Source: Paenibacillus phytohabitans
Lineage (GTDB): Bacteria > Bacillota > Bacilli > Paenibacillales > Paenibacillaceae
Assembly: GCF_013141775.1 (NCBI RefSeq)
Contig: NZ_WHOB01000097.1
Coordinates: 274,742-338,741 of the forward strand
Length of the DNA stretch: 64,000 nt
Reading direction: 5' to 3'
Translations under genes and position numbers: made by a program
Notes under the pieces: generated by a model
The model's input: only the letters and a program-made list of their open reading frames with translations
What the model was told of the DNA's origin: nothing
Databases searched by the model: none
In this document: positions 7,846-16,183 of the stretch, piece by piece
Layout of the letters: every line of letters starts with the position of its first letter
Numbering within the stretch: the stretch's first letter is position 1

Positions 7846-9078
7846 GTGCTGAGACGCAAAAACTATTGGCTGCTGTTTGCTGTTCTGCTGCTGTCGCTGA
7901 CAAGCCTGTCGCCCAGCATGGAGCTGGACACGGACGAGGGAAGTTATCCGCCCAGACAGCCGCTCGACCAATCAGAGCGCCCCCCTTCAGGAGAACTTGG
8001 GGACGAGCAGAGCTTGACCATCCGCGTATCGCTCAGCAGTTTGGAATTTGGCGTACTGCAGCGGATCAGCAATAATTACAGCCTGTCGAGCGGGGTCAGC
8101 GTACAGCTGACCAATGTGGACACTGAAGAAGACGGAGCCTCTCAGGTACGGGAGGAACTGACGGTTGGGGATAGTCCGGATATTGTAATGCTGGACGGCC
8201 ACAGTATTTTTGATCTGGCTTCCCGGGGTTATTTGTTGCCTGTAGATATATACCAGAGTGTTCCCGGGAGCACCCCTCTTACCATGCTGATCCCGCAAAT
8301 GCAGTGGAACGGATACGACTGGGGCGTTCCGCTCGATATTGATCCCTATGTATTGGTATATTCTCCGCAGCGGCTTGCGGAATGGGGGCTGTCCGGGGCA
8401 CCGTCAAGTCTGGAAGAATGGAACGGACTGCTGGGCCGGCTGAACGGGGACGAGACGAAGGAACATTATTTGCTGGCAATGGATACGCGGAACCCTTATG
8501 GTTATGCTGCTGTACTGCAGAGCATGGGAGGCGGACTGCTGTCTATGAGTGAAGCGCAAGCAGCTTGGACGGAAGCTGCCCGCGGATATTTTTATCTGAC
8601 CAGCCGGTTTAATCAGGATATCTGGGATATGCTGCAGGATGGCAAGCTTGCGGTGGCCGTAGTGCCGCTCTCCGAATGGAGAAAATATGGAAACTCCACG
8701 CTGGCGGTCCAAGCGCCGCTGGAACAGACGGGCCACAACATCTACGAGGCAATCCAAAGCCGCTTTTTTGCGCTCCCTGCACAATCCGGCAGCCCGGAAG
8801 CGGCGGTTAAGTGGCTGGCTTATGTGACCTCGAGCTCGGCTCAGCTGGAATGGCTGGAGAATACAGACCATCTGCCTGCACTGGATGAGCTGTACCGCTC
8901 TGGATTGCCTGAAATCTCCCGGCTTCCGTTCGACTCCGGATTATTCCTCACTGATGACAATGCCCCCGAGTCAGACTCTGAGGGCGAGTGGAGCCGCAAG
9001 GCGGAAGCGGCAATGCTGCTCCTGACCGGCAAGCTGGATGCTGCAGGATATCAAGCAGCGGCCGCAGCCTCAGAATGA
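7846..9078 (+). CDS. extracellular solute-binding protein, orphan
   Basis: 410 residues. A signal peptide (basic LRRKNY, then a long Leu/Val core) is followed by a bacterial solute-binding (SBP_bac_1-like) fold: IRVSLSSLEFGVLQRI strand, DSPDIVMLDGHSIFDLASRGYLLPVD, and YDWGVPLDIDPYVLVYSP, the usual hinge-side pattern. There is no lipobox Cys, which is unusual for a Gram-positive binding protein, so it may be released or membrane-tethered by an uncleaved signal. No permease or ATPase gene is adjacent. GTG start behind GGGAGGAGAG. Its 3' end overlaps the convergent gene by 9 bp. Confidence 0.75.
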   Translation: MLRRKNYWLLFAVLLLSLTSLSPSMELDTDEGSYPPRQPLDQSERPPSGELGDEQSLTIRVSLSSLEFGVLQRISNNYSLSSGVSVQLTNVDTEEDGASQVREELTVGDSPDIVMLDGHSIFDLASRGYLLPVDIYQSVPGSTPLTMLIPQMQWNGYDWGVPLDIDPYVLVYSPQRLAEWGLSGAPSSLEEWNGLLGRLNGDETKEHYLLAMDTRNPYGYAAVLQSMGGGLLSMSEAQAAWTEAARGYFYLTSRFNQDIWDMLQDGKLAVAVVPLSEWRKYGNSTLAVQAPLEQTGHNIYEAIQSRFFALPAQSGSPEAAVKWLAYVTSSSAQLEWLENTDHLPALDELYRSGLPEISRLPFDSGLFLTDDNAPESDSEGEWSRKAEAAMLLLTGKLDAAGYQAAAAASE

Positions 9079-10203
9079 GAGGGACAGCTTGACATGGAGC
9101 ACGCCGTCCGAGCTGGATACTTCAGTGGCATGCAGGAATGAGACGATTTTTGACGGATAGAAGCCCAGATCGAACTCTTCCTCCAGCGCCTGACGGGTAG
9201 TATCCGGCAGCTCCAGTCCATTGAAGACCACATGGTCCACATGGAACATTAATCCGTTGACCGGTTCCTCCTGAATGGTGTAATGACCTGTCAATGTCAG
9301 TGACAGTCCGCCGCTTTTCCCCATGGCTGTGATCTCGTTATCCTTGAAATGAAAAGCGAAATCCTTGAACAGCGTATTCTGCGTGACCAGGAATTCGTTC
9401 AAATCCTCTTCCTTCAGCGCAAGATTATAAGTCATCCCCTTACGGACCAGCACACCGTCCCGGTTCTGGACGAACTGCGGCAGATGCTTCATCGCCGAGG
9501 ATAACGCCTTGAAATAAGTCTTAACCTCATGTATTCCGATATTCTCCCAATATTTACTGAATTCCTCCAGCAGTACCCCCATGCGCTCAGGATCTGTACT
9601 GGCCTGAATCCCGCCCTCAATTTCTTCATTCAAAGCAAGCACACGCTTCTGCTGCTCCTGGAGCGCTGTTTTGAGCCCGGCGAGCTCTTCAGAGCTGCGC
9701 TGTGCGGCCGCAATTGTTTTTTTCAAATCCTTGTATTGTGTTTCATACTGTGACAGCGTGTCCCGGTCCTGCCCCATAATAATCTCATAATAATCATAAA
9801 GAGCGAGTACTCTGCTGATGCTTTTGGCGGACAGTAAGGCTGCAAGCAATCCGTCGCGTTCCCCCATATAATAAGCCCGCACAACTGCGCCTGCGCGTTC
9901 CTGCTGATCTGCAATGGCCGTTTGTTTGGCGGCCGACTGCCGGGTCAGCGTGGCGACTTCACTTTCAAGTGCTTGTTGTTCTGCCGTAATCCGGACAATC
10001 TCCCGTTCAATCTCCGCTGAGGACAGAGTCTGTTCGAGCAGCTTGCGGGTTTCTTCATTATCCGGAACGGCAGGTGCTGAAGCGCTGAGGCCGGAACCCG
10101 GGTCGGCGGACAGATATACCGGTGAAGCCAGCGGCAGAAGTGTGCAGGTGAGAAGGAGTAGAGCTGCAAATAACCGGCGTAAGGAACTGCGGAATAACAC
10201 CAC
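9070..10203 (-). CDS. secreted coiled-coil protein of unknown function
   Basis: 377 residues. An N-terminal signal or anchor (about 8-30) is followed by a long coiled coil (about 50-200, EIEREIVRITAEQQALESE and QYKDLKKTIAAAQRSSEELA) of the type at the head of PcsB/EnvC-like hydrolase activators. The C-terminal half (about 210-377) is a folded region with many beta strands and no catalytic domain I recognise, for example no NlpC, CHAP or M23 motif. It may act outside the membrane in the envelope. Start is GTG at 10203, with AAGGTGG upstream; GTG at 10200 is an alternative. Convergent with the binding-protein gene. Confidence 0.65.
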   Translation of the reverse strand: MVLFRSSLRRLFAALLLLTCTLLPLASPVYLSADPGSGLSASAPAVPDNEETRKLLEQTLSSAEIEREIVRITAEQQALESEVATLTRQSAAKQTAIADQQERAGAVVRAYYMGERDGLLAALLSAKSISRVLALYDYYEIIMGQDRDTLSQYETQYKDLKKTIAAAQRSSEELAGLKTALQEQQKRVLALNEEIEGGIQASTDPERMGVLLEEFSKYWENIGIHEVKTYFKALSSAMKHLPQFVQNRDGVLVRKGMTYNLALKEEDLNEFLVTQNTLFKDFAFHFKDNEITAMGKSGGLSLTLTGHYTIQEEPVNGLMFHVDHVVFNGLELPDTTRQALEEEFDLGFYPSKIVSFLHATEVSSSDGVLHVKLSLSF

Positions 10204-10342
10204 ATCACCACCTTGAACAGAGTTGAGTAATAGGTATGTACTAATAATATGTTTCTGCCTGTTAAAATATCATACCCTGTTTCGGCATCCGGGAACTACA
10301 TTCGGACAAACAAAATTACAGCGAAAACATATAAATTCCCAT

Positions 10343-10390
10343 ACAAAAAAAACGGAGTTGCTCCCTGAGATAAAGGAACACTATCCGTTT
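10343..10390 (-). terminator. intrinsic terminator for the DUF2626 gene
   Basis: On the minus strand AACGGA and AGT pair with ACT and CCGTT, followed by eight T, about 17 bases after the stop codon of the gene ending at 10407. Confidence 0.65.
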
Positions 10391-10406
10391 CAGTACTGTA
10401 TATGCG

Positions 10407-10643
10407 TTACAGCGGCAGACCCATCTGAAAGACTGTCCAATAACTGAAGCCTGTAAAGGTCAGGATCATATAACCCCAGAAGAGCAGAATGTAGGTCTTT
10501 TCCGTGAATTTCATGTAGCCGAGGATCACAAAAAAAGCGGTTTGTAAAAAGAATAGCAGGGCCATTTCCGTAAGATCACCGGCGAATGCCATAAGTCCGA
10601 TAACGAGTGTGAAAAATCCCAATACGCGAAACATGCGGTCCAA
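10407..10643 (-). CDS. DUF2626 family small membrane protein
   Basis: 78 residues with three hydrophobic segments. The N-terminus MDRMFRVLGF, LLFFLQTAFFVILGYMKF in the middle and FTGFSYWTVF at the end are the hallmarks of DUF2626 (B. subtilis YqgY type). The frame is open to an upstream ATG, but the start is the TTG at 10643, since AAGGGGGA lies just before it, it yields the family N-terminus and length, and the promoter -10 lies at the site of the longer alternative. Function unknown. Confidence 0.8.
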   Translation of the reverse strand: MDRMFRVLGFFTLVIGLMAFAGDLTEMALLFFLQTAFFVILGYMKFTEKTYILLFWGYMILTFTGFSYWTVFQMGLPL

Positions 10644-10692
10644 GAGAGAGTCCCCCTTCCAGTATGAATCCGGATACTGCTGCTTACCATTC

Positions 10693-10721
10693 ATTATAAC
10701 GGCTCCGCAAAACACTGTAAA
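10693..10721 (-). promoter_or_regulatory. SigA promoter of the DUF2626 gene
   Basis: On the minus strand TTTACA (10716-10721) and TATAAT (10693-10698) are 17 bp apart, a near-consensus vegetative promoter. Transcription would start near 10686, giving a leader of about 43 bases. Confidence 0.7.
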
Positions 10722-10990
10722 CGAATTCATTGAAAAAAAAGGCAGGAAATCATAATCTTTATGATTTTTATAATTGACACAAGCTTTTCTCTTCGAATTC
10801 GAGAATTTATAGCATTGTAAGTATGAGGTTCAGCCAAAATGGCAATACAATTTAGTATCAAATAGATTCTATGAACTCTAATAGAGGCATAGAAATGGAG
10901 TAAGCAGCTTTTATCCCTATTCACTACCCGGCAAGAGCTGCCGGTTCTGAAGATGGTTATTTCATGATGTTGTTAGGAGGGTTAGGCTTT
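10722..10990. other. AT-rich gap between two divergent genes
   Basis: No gene seen. A TTGACA at 10774 has no -10 at a workable distance. TCGAATTCGA is a perfect 10-bp palindrome inside CTCTTCGAATTCGAGAA. The ribosome site TAGGAGG of the next gene is at 10974-10980. Confidence 0.5.
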
Positions 10991-11638
10991 ATGACAGCCG
11001 TTAGACAGGATGCTTGGAGTGCGGAAGATGATCTGATATTGGCAGAAATAACGCTGCGTCATATCCGTGAGGGCAGCACACAGCTTGCTGCTTTTGAAGA
11101 GGTGGGTGAAAAAATCGGCAGAACCTCGGCTGCCTGCGGTTTCCGCTGGAACAGCTGCGTACGCAAAAGTTACGAGGATGCTATCGGAATTGCTAAAGGC
11201 CAGCGTCAGAAACGAAGTTATTTGAAGAAACAGCCGGCTTCCAGAGGTGCGCAGGTAGCGGGACTGATTCTTGGAGACATTGAAGAGGACTACGGACGAA
11301 GCGAAGGGTTAAGCGAGAACAGCTTATCGATTGATGCGGTAATCCGGTTTCTGAGACAATGGAAAGGCACGTTCCAGGAGGCTGGGCGGCAGCTGAAGAT
11401 GCTGGAGCGGGATTTGCGAGAGAAGGAAGATGAACTGACGGAGCTGAGAGCAGAGAATGAACGCTTATCCAAGGAAGTCAATCTAGCCCAGAGCGATTAC
11501 CGTGTAGTCAATGATGATTACAAAGCGCTGATCCAGATTATGGACCGGGCCCGCAGACTCGCATTTCTAAATGAAGAAGAAGAGGAAAAAACCCGCTTCA
11601 AAATGGACGCGAATGGAAACCTGGAACGGATCGAATAG
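10991..11638 (+). CDS. RsfA family transcriptional regulator
   Basis: 215 residues. An N-terminal Myb/SANT-like helix bundle (about 3-60: QDAWSAEDDLILAEITLRHI, then TSAACGFRWNSCVRKSY) is the mark of RsfA-type regulators, which tune SigF-dependent genes in the forespore of Bacillus. The second half is a coiled coil (about 120-190, EDELTELRAENERLSKE). Closest in position to B. subtilis ylbO, which also lies near panE and the bshC-mraZ block. ATG 10991 is chosen over 10964 because of the TAGGAGG 10 bases upstream. A terminator follows. Confidence 0.85.
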   Translation: MTAVRQDAWSAEDDLILAEITLRHIREGSTQLAAFEEVGEKIGRTSAACGFRWNSCVRKSYEDAIGIAKGQRQKRSYLKKQPASRGAQVAGLILGDIEEDYGRSEGLSENSLSIDAVIRFLRQWKGTFQEAGRQLKMLERDLREKEDELTELRAENERLSKEVNLAQSDYRVVNDDYKALIQIMDRARRLAFLNEEEEEKTRFKMDANGNLERIE

Positions 11639-11653
11639 AACATGAATCCCGCA

Positions 11654-11701
11654 GATCCTGCATCCCAGTGCCTCACGGCACCGGCATTGCAGGATTTTTT
11701 G
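11654..11701 (+). terminator. intrinsic terminator after the RsfA-family gene
   Basis: GATCCTGCA and TGCAGGAT form the lower stem, GTGCC and GGCAC the upper stem, followed by TTTTTTGTG. Confidence 0.88.
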
Positions 11702-11770
11702 TGTTTTGCTTTGAGCAGAGGTGCAGGATATAATTAGGAAAATTACCGGGCGGCAGGAGGATGTGTTTGC

Positions 11771-12751
11771 ATGAAAATTGATATTATAGGGGCGGGGGCG
11801 CTCGGGCTCCTGCTTGCCGGCAAGCTCATCAGTGCGGGGAGTGAGGTCAGACTGTGGTGCCGGAGTGAGCAGCAGTGCAGAGAATTAGCAAGCAGCGGTC
11901 TAACAGTCAGCTATGAGGACGGCGGGGAGGCGATATCTGTTAAGGGTGACCGCTTCTCGGCCGAACCGGTGAGTAAGTATACGCAGCGGCAGCTGGCGGA
12001 TCCGGGAGAGGTGACATTGCTAACCGTCAAACAAACGGTGCTGCATCATGAGCTTCCGGAGATTCTGCGGCCGCTTCAAGACCGGAATCTTACAATGATA
12101 TGTTTCCAGAACGGCTGCGGACATATAGAGCTGCTGCAGGAGCTGCTGCCGGAATCCTCTCTCTGGGTGGCGGTAACCACTGAGGCTGCCAAGAGGAAAA
12201 CATTAACAGAGGTTATTCATGCAGGTAAAGGGGAAATCTGTATAGGGAAAAGCAGTCACTCTCTGCATCACAATGAATCAAACGCGCAGGATTGGGACCG
12301 TGGCAGCGTAATAAGTTTTGCTGAGGCCCTTGCAGCAGCAGGATTCAACGCCTCTCTGTCGAAAGAAGTGGATACCATCATTTACCGGAAGCTCTTGATC
12401 AATGCTGTAATTAATCCTTTAACCGCAATATGGCGGGTCCCAAACGGCGGGCTGTTGGCTTCGCCTGAGCGTGTACAGATTATGAAGGAACTGTACACAG
12501 AGGCTGTACAGACCTATGATGCCTGCGGGATTACCTATGAGAAGCATGTCTGGGAGGCCATTCTTGAAGTATGCCGGGCTACATCGGGCAATATTTCATC
12601 CATGCTGGCCGATGTGCTTGCCTCAAGGGAAACGGAAATCCGCTGGATTAACGGAAGCATTGTGAATATGGGGCTGCAGCACGGGGCGCAAGTCCCGCTG
12701 CACCGCTGGATCTGCGGACTGGTAGAGGGCATGACTGTGAGGGAGAGGTGA
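11771..12751 (+). CDS. panE: 2-dehydropantoate 2-reductase (ketopantoate reductase)
   Basis: NADPH-dependent reduction of ketopantoate to pantoate in pantothenate/CoA synthesis, cytosolic. 326 residues: Rossmann motif IGAGALGLLLAG at 5-16, LLTVKQ near 85, ICFQNG near 112, and the C-terminal helical domain with RKLLINAVINPLTA, where the Lys and Asn are the catalytic and substrate-binding pair. Some ApbA/PanE homologues act on other 2-oxoacids, so the substrate is inferred from family and from the matching place of B. subtilis panE (ylbQ). CAGGAGGATG stands before the ATG; the next gene follows after 6 bp. Confidence 0.85.
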   Translation: MKIDIIGAGALGLLLAGKLISAGSEVRLWCRSEQQCRELASSGLTVSYEDGGEAISVKGDRFSAEPVSKYTQRQLADPGEVTLLTVKQTVLHHELPEILRPLQDRNLTMICFQNGCGHIELLQELLPESSLWVAVTTEAAKRKTLTEVIHAGKGEICIGKSSHSLHHNESNAQDWDRGSVISFAEALAAAGFNASLSKEVDTIIYRKLLINAVINPLTAIWRVPNGGLLASPERVQIMKELYTEAVQTYDACGITYEKHVWEAILEVCRATSGNISSMLADVLASRETEIRWINGSIVNMGLQHGAQVPLHRWICGLVEGMTVRER

Positions 12752-12757
12752 GGCTGT

Positions 12758-13144
12758 TTGGAATTTTTGCGGAATTCGTTCGGCGTGTTAAGCGTTATTC
12801 CGATTGTTCCTTTTTTAATTGTATATTTCACGGGCATCGGTCTTAAGCAAGAGAAGAGGAAAACTTTTTTGCTGGCGATGGACGTGACTACTTTATTTTT
12901 ACTGCTGTCAGTTTCAGGATTATTTAATACGATCTTTCATTCGAATTTCGGGTTCTTTCTTATACTACTTATTGTATTAATATCCGCTGGACTGATTGGA
13001 GGCGCGCAAAACCGGCTCAAAGGATCGGTAGACGGAAAACGGTTACTACGGGCAGTTTGGCGACTTTCTTTCTTTTTTATGGGTGCCAGTTACGTATTAT
13101 TTATGATTGTAGGCCTTATACGATACATATCACAAGCGATGTAA
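12758..13144 (+). CDS. DUF3397 family membrane protein
   Basis: 128 residues with four hydrophobic segments (about 8-25, 39-58, 62-80, 102-122) and a basic loop before the last. This matches DUF3397, a small membrane family usually found next to panE or bshC in Bacillales. TTG start with GAGAGGTGAGG in front. Forms an operon with panE. Function unknown. Confidence 0.75.
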   Translation: MEFLRNSFGVLSVIPIVPFLIVYFTGIGLKQEKRKTFLLAMDVTTLFLLLSVSGLFNTIFHSNFGFFLILLIVLISAGLIGGAQNRLKGSVDGKRLLRAVWRLSFFFMGASYVLFMIVGLIRYISQAM

Positions 13145-13224
13145 TGTTCCGCTGCTCCGGTGAAGCGTCAACGTCACAAAATTTTAAAGAATTAAAAAAA
13201 AGTCGTTTTCAGAAAATATTGCTC

Positions 13225-13253
13225 TAGATTTTTTTGACCACTGGTTGTATAAT
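13225..13253 (+). promoter_or_regulatory. putative SigA promoter of the opp operon
   Basis: A perfect TATAAT at 13248-13253 with a weak -35 TAGATT at 13225-13230, 17 bp away, in a strongly T-rich region. About 35 bases of leader precede the AGGGGGA ribosome site of oppA. Confidence 0.55.
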
Positions 13254-13294
13254 CATAAACCATATACCACATTCTATTTAGGGGGAACTGCTAG

Positions 13295-15019
13295 ATGAAG
13301 AAGAGTAAAAGTCTATTGCTCATGTTCGCATTAGTTTTGGTTATCGGCACAGTGCTTGCTGGCTGCGGCGGAAACAACAACAATGCTAACAGCGGCACCA
13401 ATGCTGCAGCAACAAATGCAGCTGGTAATGAAGGTAGCACGAACACAGGAACAAGTGGTGACGAGAAACTGGCTGCTGACCAGACACTTAGAGTCAACCT
13501 GACTGCAGAACCACCTACTTTTGACCCTGCTCAAGCTCAGGACAGCCAAGCTAATACCGTCCTGAAAACTATGTATGAAGGTTTGACCCGCATGAACGAC
13601 GAAACTGGCCAAGCTGAGCCGGGAATTGCCGAATCTTGGGAAATTTCCCCTGACGGTCTGGTATATACATTCAAACTGCGTGATGCACAATGGAGCAACG
13701 GCGACCCTGTAGAAGCTGCTGACTTCGTTCGCGCTTGGAAAATCGTGCTGGATCCTAACACAGATCCAACTGCACCTTATGCTTACCAATTGTACTACCT
13801 GAAGAATGCTGAAGAATATTATGGAAAGAAAGTTACAGATTTCAACGAAGTGGGCGTAAAAGCTGTTGATGCGAAAACTCTTGAAGTTACGCTGAAAGCA
13901 CCAACTCCATACTTCCTTGGCCTTCTGTCCTTCTATACTTATTACCCTGTACACAAATCCGTTGAGGGTAATACTAAATGGGCAACAAACAAAGATACTA
14001 TGATCACTAACGGTGCGTTCACATTGACTGAGTGGACTACCGGCCAATCCCTGCAAGTAAGCAAGAACGATAAATATTGGGATGCTGCTAACATCAAGCT
14101 TGCTAAAATCGACTTCTCCCTGGTTAACAGCGGTGCAACTGAACTGCTGAGCTACAAGAACGGTGAACTTGACCGCGCTGGTGCACCACACGGCGAAATC
14201 CCGCAAGAACAGATTCCTATCGTACAAAAAGAGCTTCCTAACGAATTCCAGAGAAAAGGTATCGCAAGTACCTACTACTATGAATTCAACATCACTGAAA
14301 AACCTTTCGACAACGTTAAAATCCGTAAAGCCCTGGCAATGACTGTTAACCGTCAATCGCTGATCGACAATGTAACACTTGGCGGACAAATTCCGGCATA
14401 CGGCTATGTACCTCCGGGTATCGCTGGCGCTGACGGTGAATTCCGTACTGCAGTTAAAGACAGCTACTTCACTGAAGATACCGAAGCAGCTAAGAAGTTG
14501 CTGGCTGAAGGTCTGGCTGAAGAAGGTCTGACTGAACTGCCACCGGTTGAACTGTCTTACAACACAAGTGAAGGCCACAAGAAAATCGCTTTGGCTGTAG
14601 CTGACATGTGGAAACAAGCTCTGGGCATCACTGTAAACACTGTTAACCAGGAATGGGCAGTATTTATCGACAACCGTCAAAACCTGAACTACCAGATCGC
14701 ACGTGCTGGCTGGACTGCGGATTACAATGATCCAATGACCTTCCTGGATATGTGGGTAACAGGCGGCGGTAACAACGATACTGGTTACGCTAACCCTGAA
14801 TATGACAAGCTGATCGCTGACGCTAAAGCAAGCTCCGACTTGGCAGCACGTCAAGAAATGTTTGCTAAAGCTGAAAAAATGATCATTGAAGATGATATGA
14901 TCCTGATTCCGTTCTACTACTACACAAACAACTCCCTGACTAAAGAGTACCTCAAAGGTGTAACTCTTGACTTCAGCGGTGCAATTGACTTCACTCGTGC
15001 TTACCTGCTTGAGCACTAA
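13295..15019 (+). CDS. oppA: oligopeptide ABC transporter, substrate-binding lipoprotein OppA
   Basis: Captures peptides outside the cell for the OppBCDF importer. 574 residues: signal peptide with lipobox LAGC (Cys24), then an Asn/Ala/Gly/Thr-rich tether (to about 60), then the SBP_bac_5 domain with LTAEPPTFDPAQAQDS, the family signature GLVYTFKLRDAQWSNGDPVEAADFVRAWK, and RKALAMTVNR. Codons are strongly biased toward a highly expressed set, as expected for an abundant lipoprotein. Family members can also bind murein tripeptide. First gene of the operon, separated from oppB by a hairpin. Confidence 0.93.
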   Translation: MKKSKSLLLMFALVLVIGTVLAGCGGNNNNANSGTNAAATNAAGNEGSTNTGTSGDEKLAADQTLRVNLTAEPPTFDPAQAQDSQANTVLKTMYEGLTRMNDETGQAEPGIAESWEISPDGLVYTFKLRDAQWSNGDPVEAADFVRAWKIVLDPNTDPTAPYAYQLYYLKNAEEYYGKKVTDFNEVGVKAVDAKTLEVTLKAPTPYFLGLLSFYTYYPVHKSVEGNTKWATNKDTMITNGAFTLTEWTTGQSLQVSKNDKYWDAANIKLAKIDFSLVNSGATELLSYKNGELDRAGAPHGEIPQEQIPIVQKELPNEFQRKGIASTYYYEFNITEKPFDNVKIRKALAMTVNRQSLIDNVTLGGQIPAYGYVPPGIAGADGEFRTAVKDSYFTEDTEAAKKLLAEGLAEEGLTELPPVELSYNTSEGHKKIALAVADMWKQALGITVNTVNQEWAVFIDNRQNLNYQIARAGWTADYNDPMTFLDMWVTGGGNNDTGYANPEYDKLIADAKASSDLAARQEMFAKAEKMIIEDDMILIPFYYYTNNSLTKEYLKGVTLDFSGAIDFTRAYLLEH

Positions 15020-15082
15020 GAATTGTAGAACCTTCGGTTAACATAACTGAATAGTGGTTGTCTGAAGGTAGCAATATACTTC

Positions 15083-15122
15083 GGGATATATATGTGGAAT
15101 TCCATATATATCCCTTTTTTTT
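15083..15122 (+). terminator. strong hairpin between oppA and oppB (partial terminator)
   Basis: GGGATATATATG (15083-15094) pairs perfectly with CATATATATCCC (15103-15114) around an 8-base loop, followed by eight T. Since oppB lies 120 bp downstream with no obvious promoter of its own, it probably lets only part of the transcripts through and so gives more OppA than transporter. Confidence 0.85.
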
Positions 15123-15241
15123 GCATTTCAGGCTTTTTGTTAAAGATTTCACGAACTTACAAAATAAGAAATTAGACAAATGGCCATTTTTTTCATAAAA
15201 TCTAATTATGTGTCTCAAAAAAATTGTCGAAGGAGGTGTTG

Positions 15242-16180
15242 ATGGGGATGGTTCGTTATGTTGCCAATAAGTTCTTCTATATGCTTGTCTCGCTGTTTGT
15301 GCTAATTTCAGCGACCTTTTTTCTGATGAAAGCCATTCCGGGGGACCCGTTTACTTCTGAAAAGAAAGTTCCGCCGGAAATAAAAGCGCGTTTATACGAG
15401 CAATATGGACTGGACAAGCCGCTCTATCATCAGTATTTCAAGTATTTGGGTGAAATTGTCCAGGGTGATCTGGGTGTATCCATGAAGCGTCTGAATCAGG
15501 ATGTAACTCACTTGATCGGACAGACGTTCTCGGCGTCTCTAAAGCTGGGGGTTATCGCAATTATTGTGTCGGTTATTGTCGGAGTCTTTCTCGGCATGAT
15601 GGCGGCACTCTATCACCGCAAGTTTATTGACAGTGCGGCTATGGTGCTGGCGGTGCTGGGGATTGCAGTTCCGAGCTTTGTAGTCGCCTCGCTGCTTCAG
15701 TATGTGTTCGCCTACAAGTTCCACATGTTCCCGGTTTCCGGATTTAAGGGGCCGCTGTATTATGTCTTACCTGTAACCGCACTCTCGGCACAGCCGATAG
15801 CCTTTATAGCGAGGCTAACGCGCTCAAGTATGCTGGAAGTGCTGCATGCAGATTACATCAAGACGGCTAAGGCCAAAGGCCTAAGCTGGGCAGCAATCCT
15901 AAGCCGTCACGTACTGCGGAACGGAATTCTGCCGGTTGTAACTTATATGGGACCTATGACGGCTAACATCGTAACAGGTTCTGTAGTTATCGAGCAGATC
16001 TTCGGTGTCGGCGGTATCGGTAAGCAATTCGTCGAAGCGATTGGTGTGCGTGACTATACCGTTATTATGGGGATTACGATCTTCTACGGTGTATTGCTCA
16101 TGCTAGCACGCTTTATCACGGATATTGCTTATGTGTTTGTAGATCCGCGTATCAAACTAAGTGGTGGAAAGGAGGGCTAA
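15242..16180 (+). CDS. oppB: oligopeptide ABC transporter permease OppB
   Basis: First membrane subunit of the peptide importer. 312 residues with six predicted membrane helices, the first near 7-27. It shows the conserved N-terminal IPGDPF, periplasmic YGLDKPLYHQYFKYLGEIVQGDLGVS, and the EAA loop contacting the ATPase (DYIKTAKAKGLSWAAILSRH). ATG 15242 is chosen behind AAGGAGGTG (15230-15238); ATG 15248 is equally possible and TTG 15224 is too early. oppC follows after 3 bp. Confidence 0.93.
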   Translation: MGMVRYVANKFFYMLVSLFVLISATFFLMKAIPGDPFTSEKKVPPEIKARLYEQYGLDKPLYHQYFKYLGEIVQGDLGVSMKRLNQDVTHLIGQTFSASLKLGVIAIIVSVIVGVFLGMMAALYHRKFIDSAAMVLAVLGIAVPSFVVASLLQYVFAYKFHMFPVSGFKGPLYYVLPVTALSAQPIAFIARLTRSSMLEVLHADYIKTAKAKGLSWAAILSRHVLRNGILPVVTYMGPMTANIVTGSVVIEQIFGVGGIGKQFVEAIGVRDYTVIMGITIFYGVLLMLARFITDIAYVFVDPRIKLSGGKEG

Positions 16181-16183
16181 AGA

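Noticed and set aside
7571..7852. 93-codon plus-strand frame in the gap before the binding-protein gene, with GGAGGGG upstream
   Set aside because: It runs through the 67-bp palindrome, its product is Arg-rich without any domain, and it overlaps the next gene's ribosome site and start.
10774..10779. TTGACA as promoter of the RsfA-family gene
   Set aside because: No -10-like hexamer at 16-18 bp; the nearest AT-rich hexamers are more than 20 bp away.
13331..15016. 561-codon minus-strand frame opposite oppA
   Set aside because: Produced by the strong codon bias of oppA; the translation is a low-quality mixture of Ser, Val, Phe and Cys with no fold.
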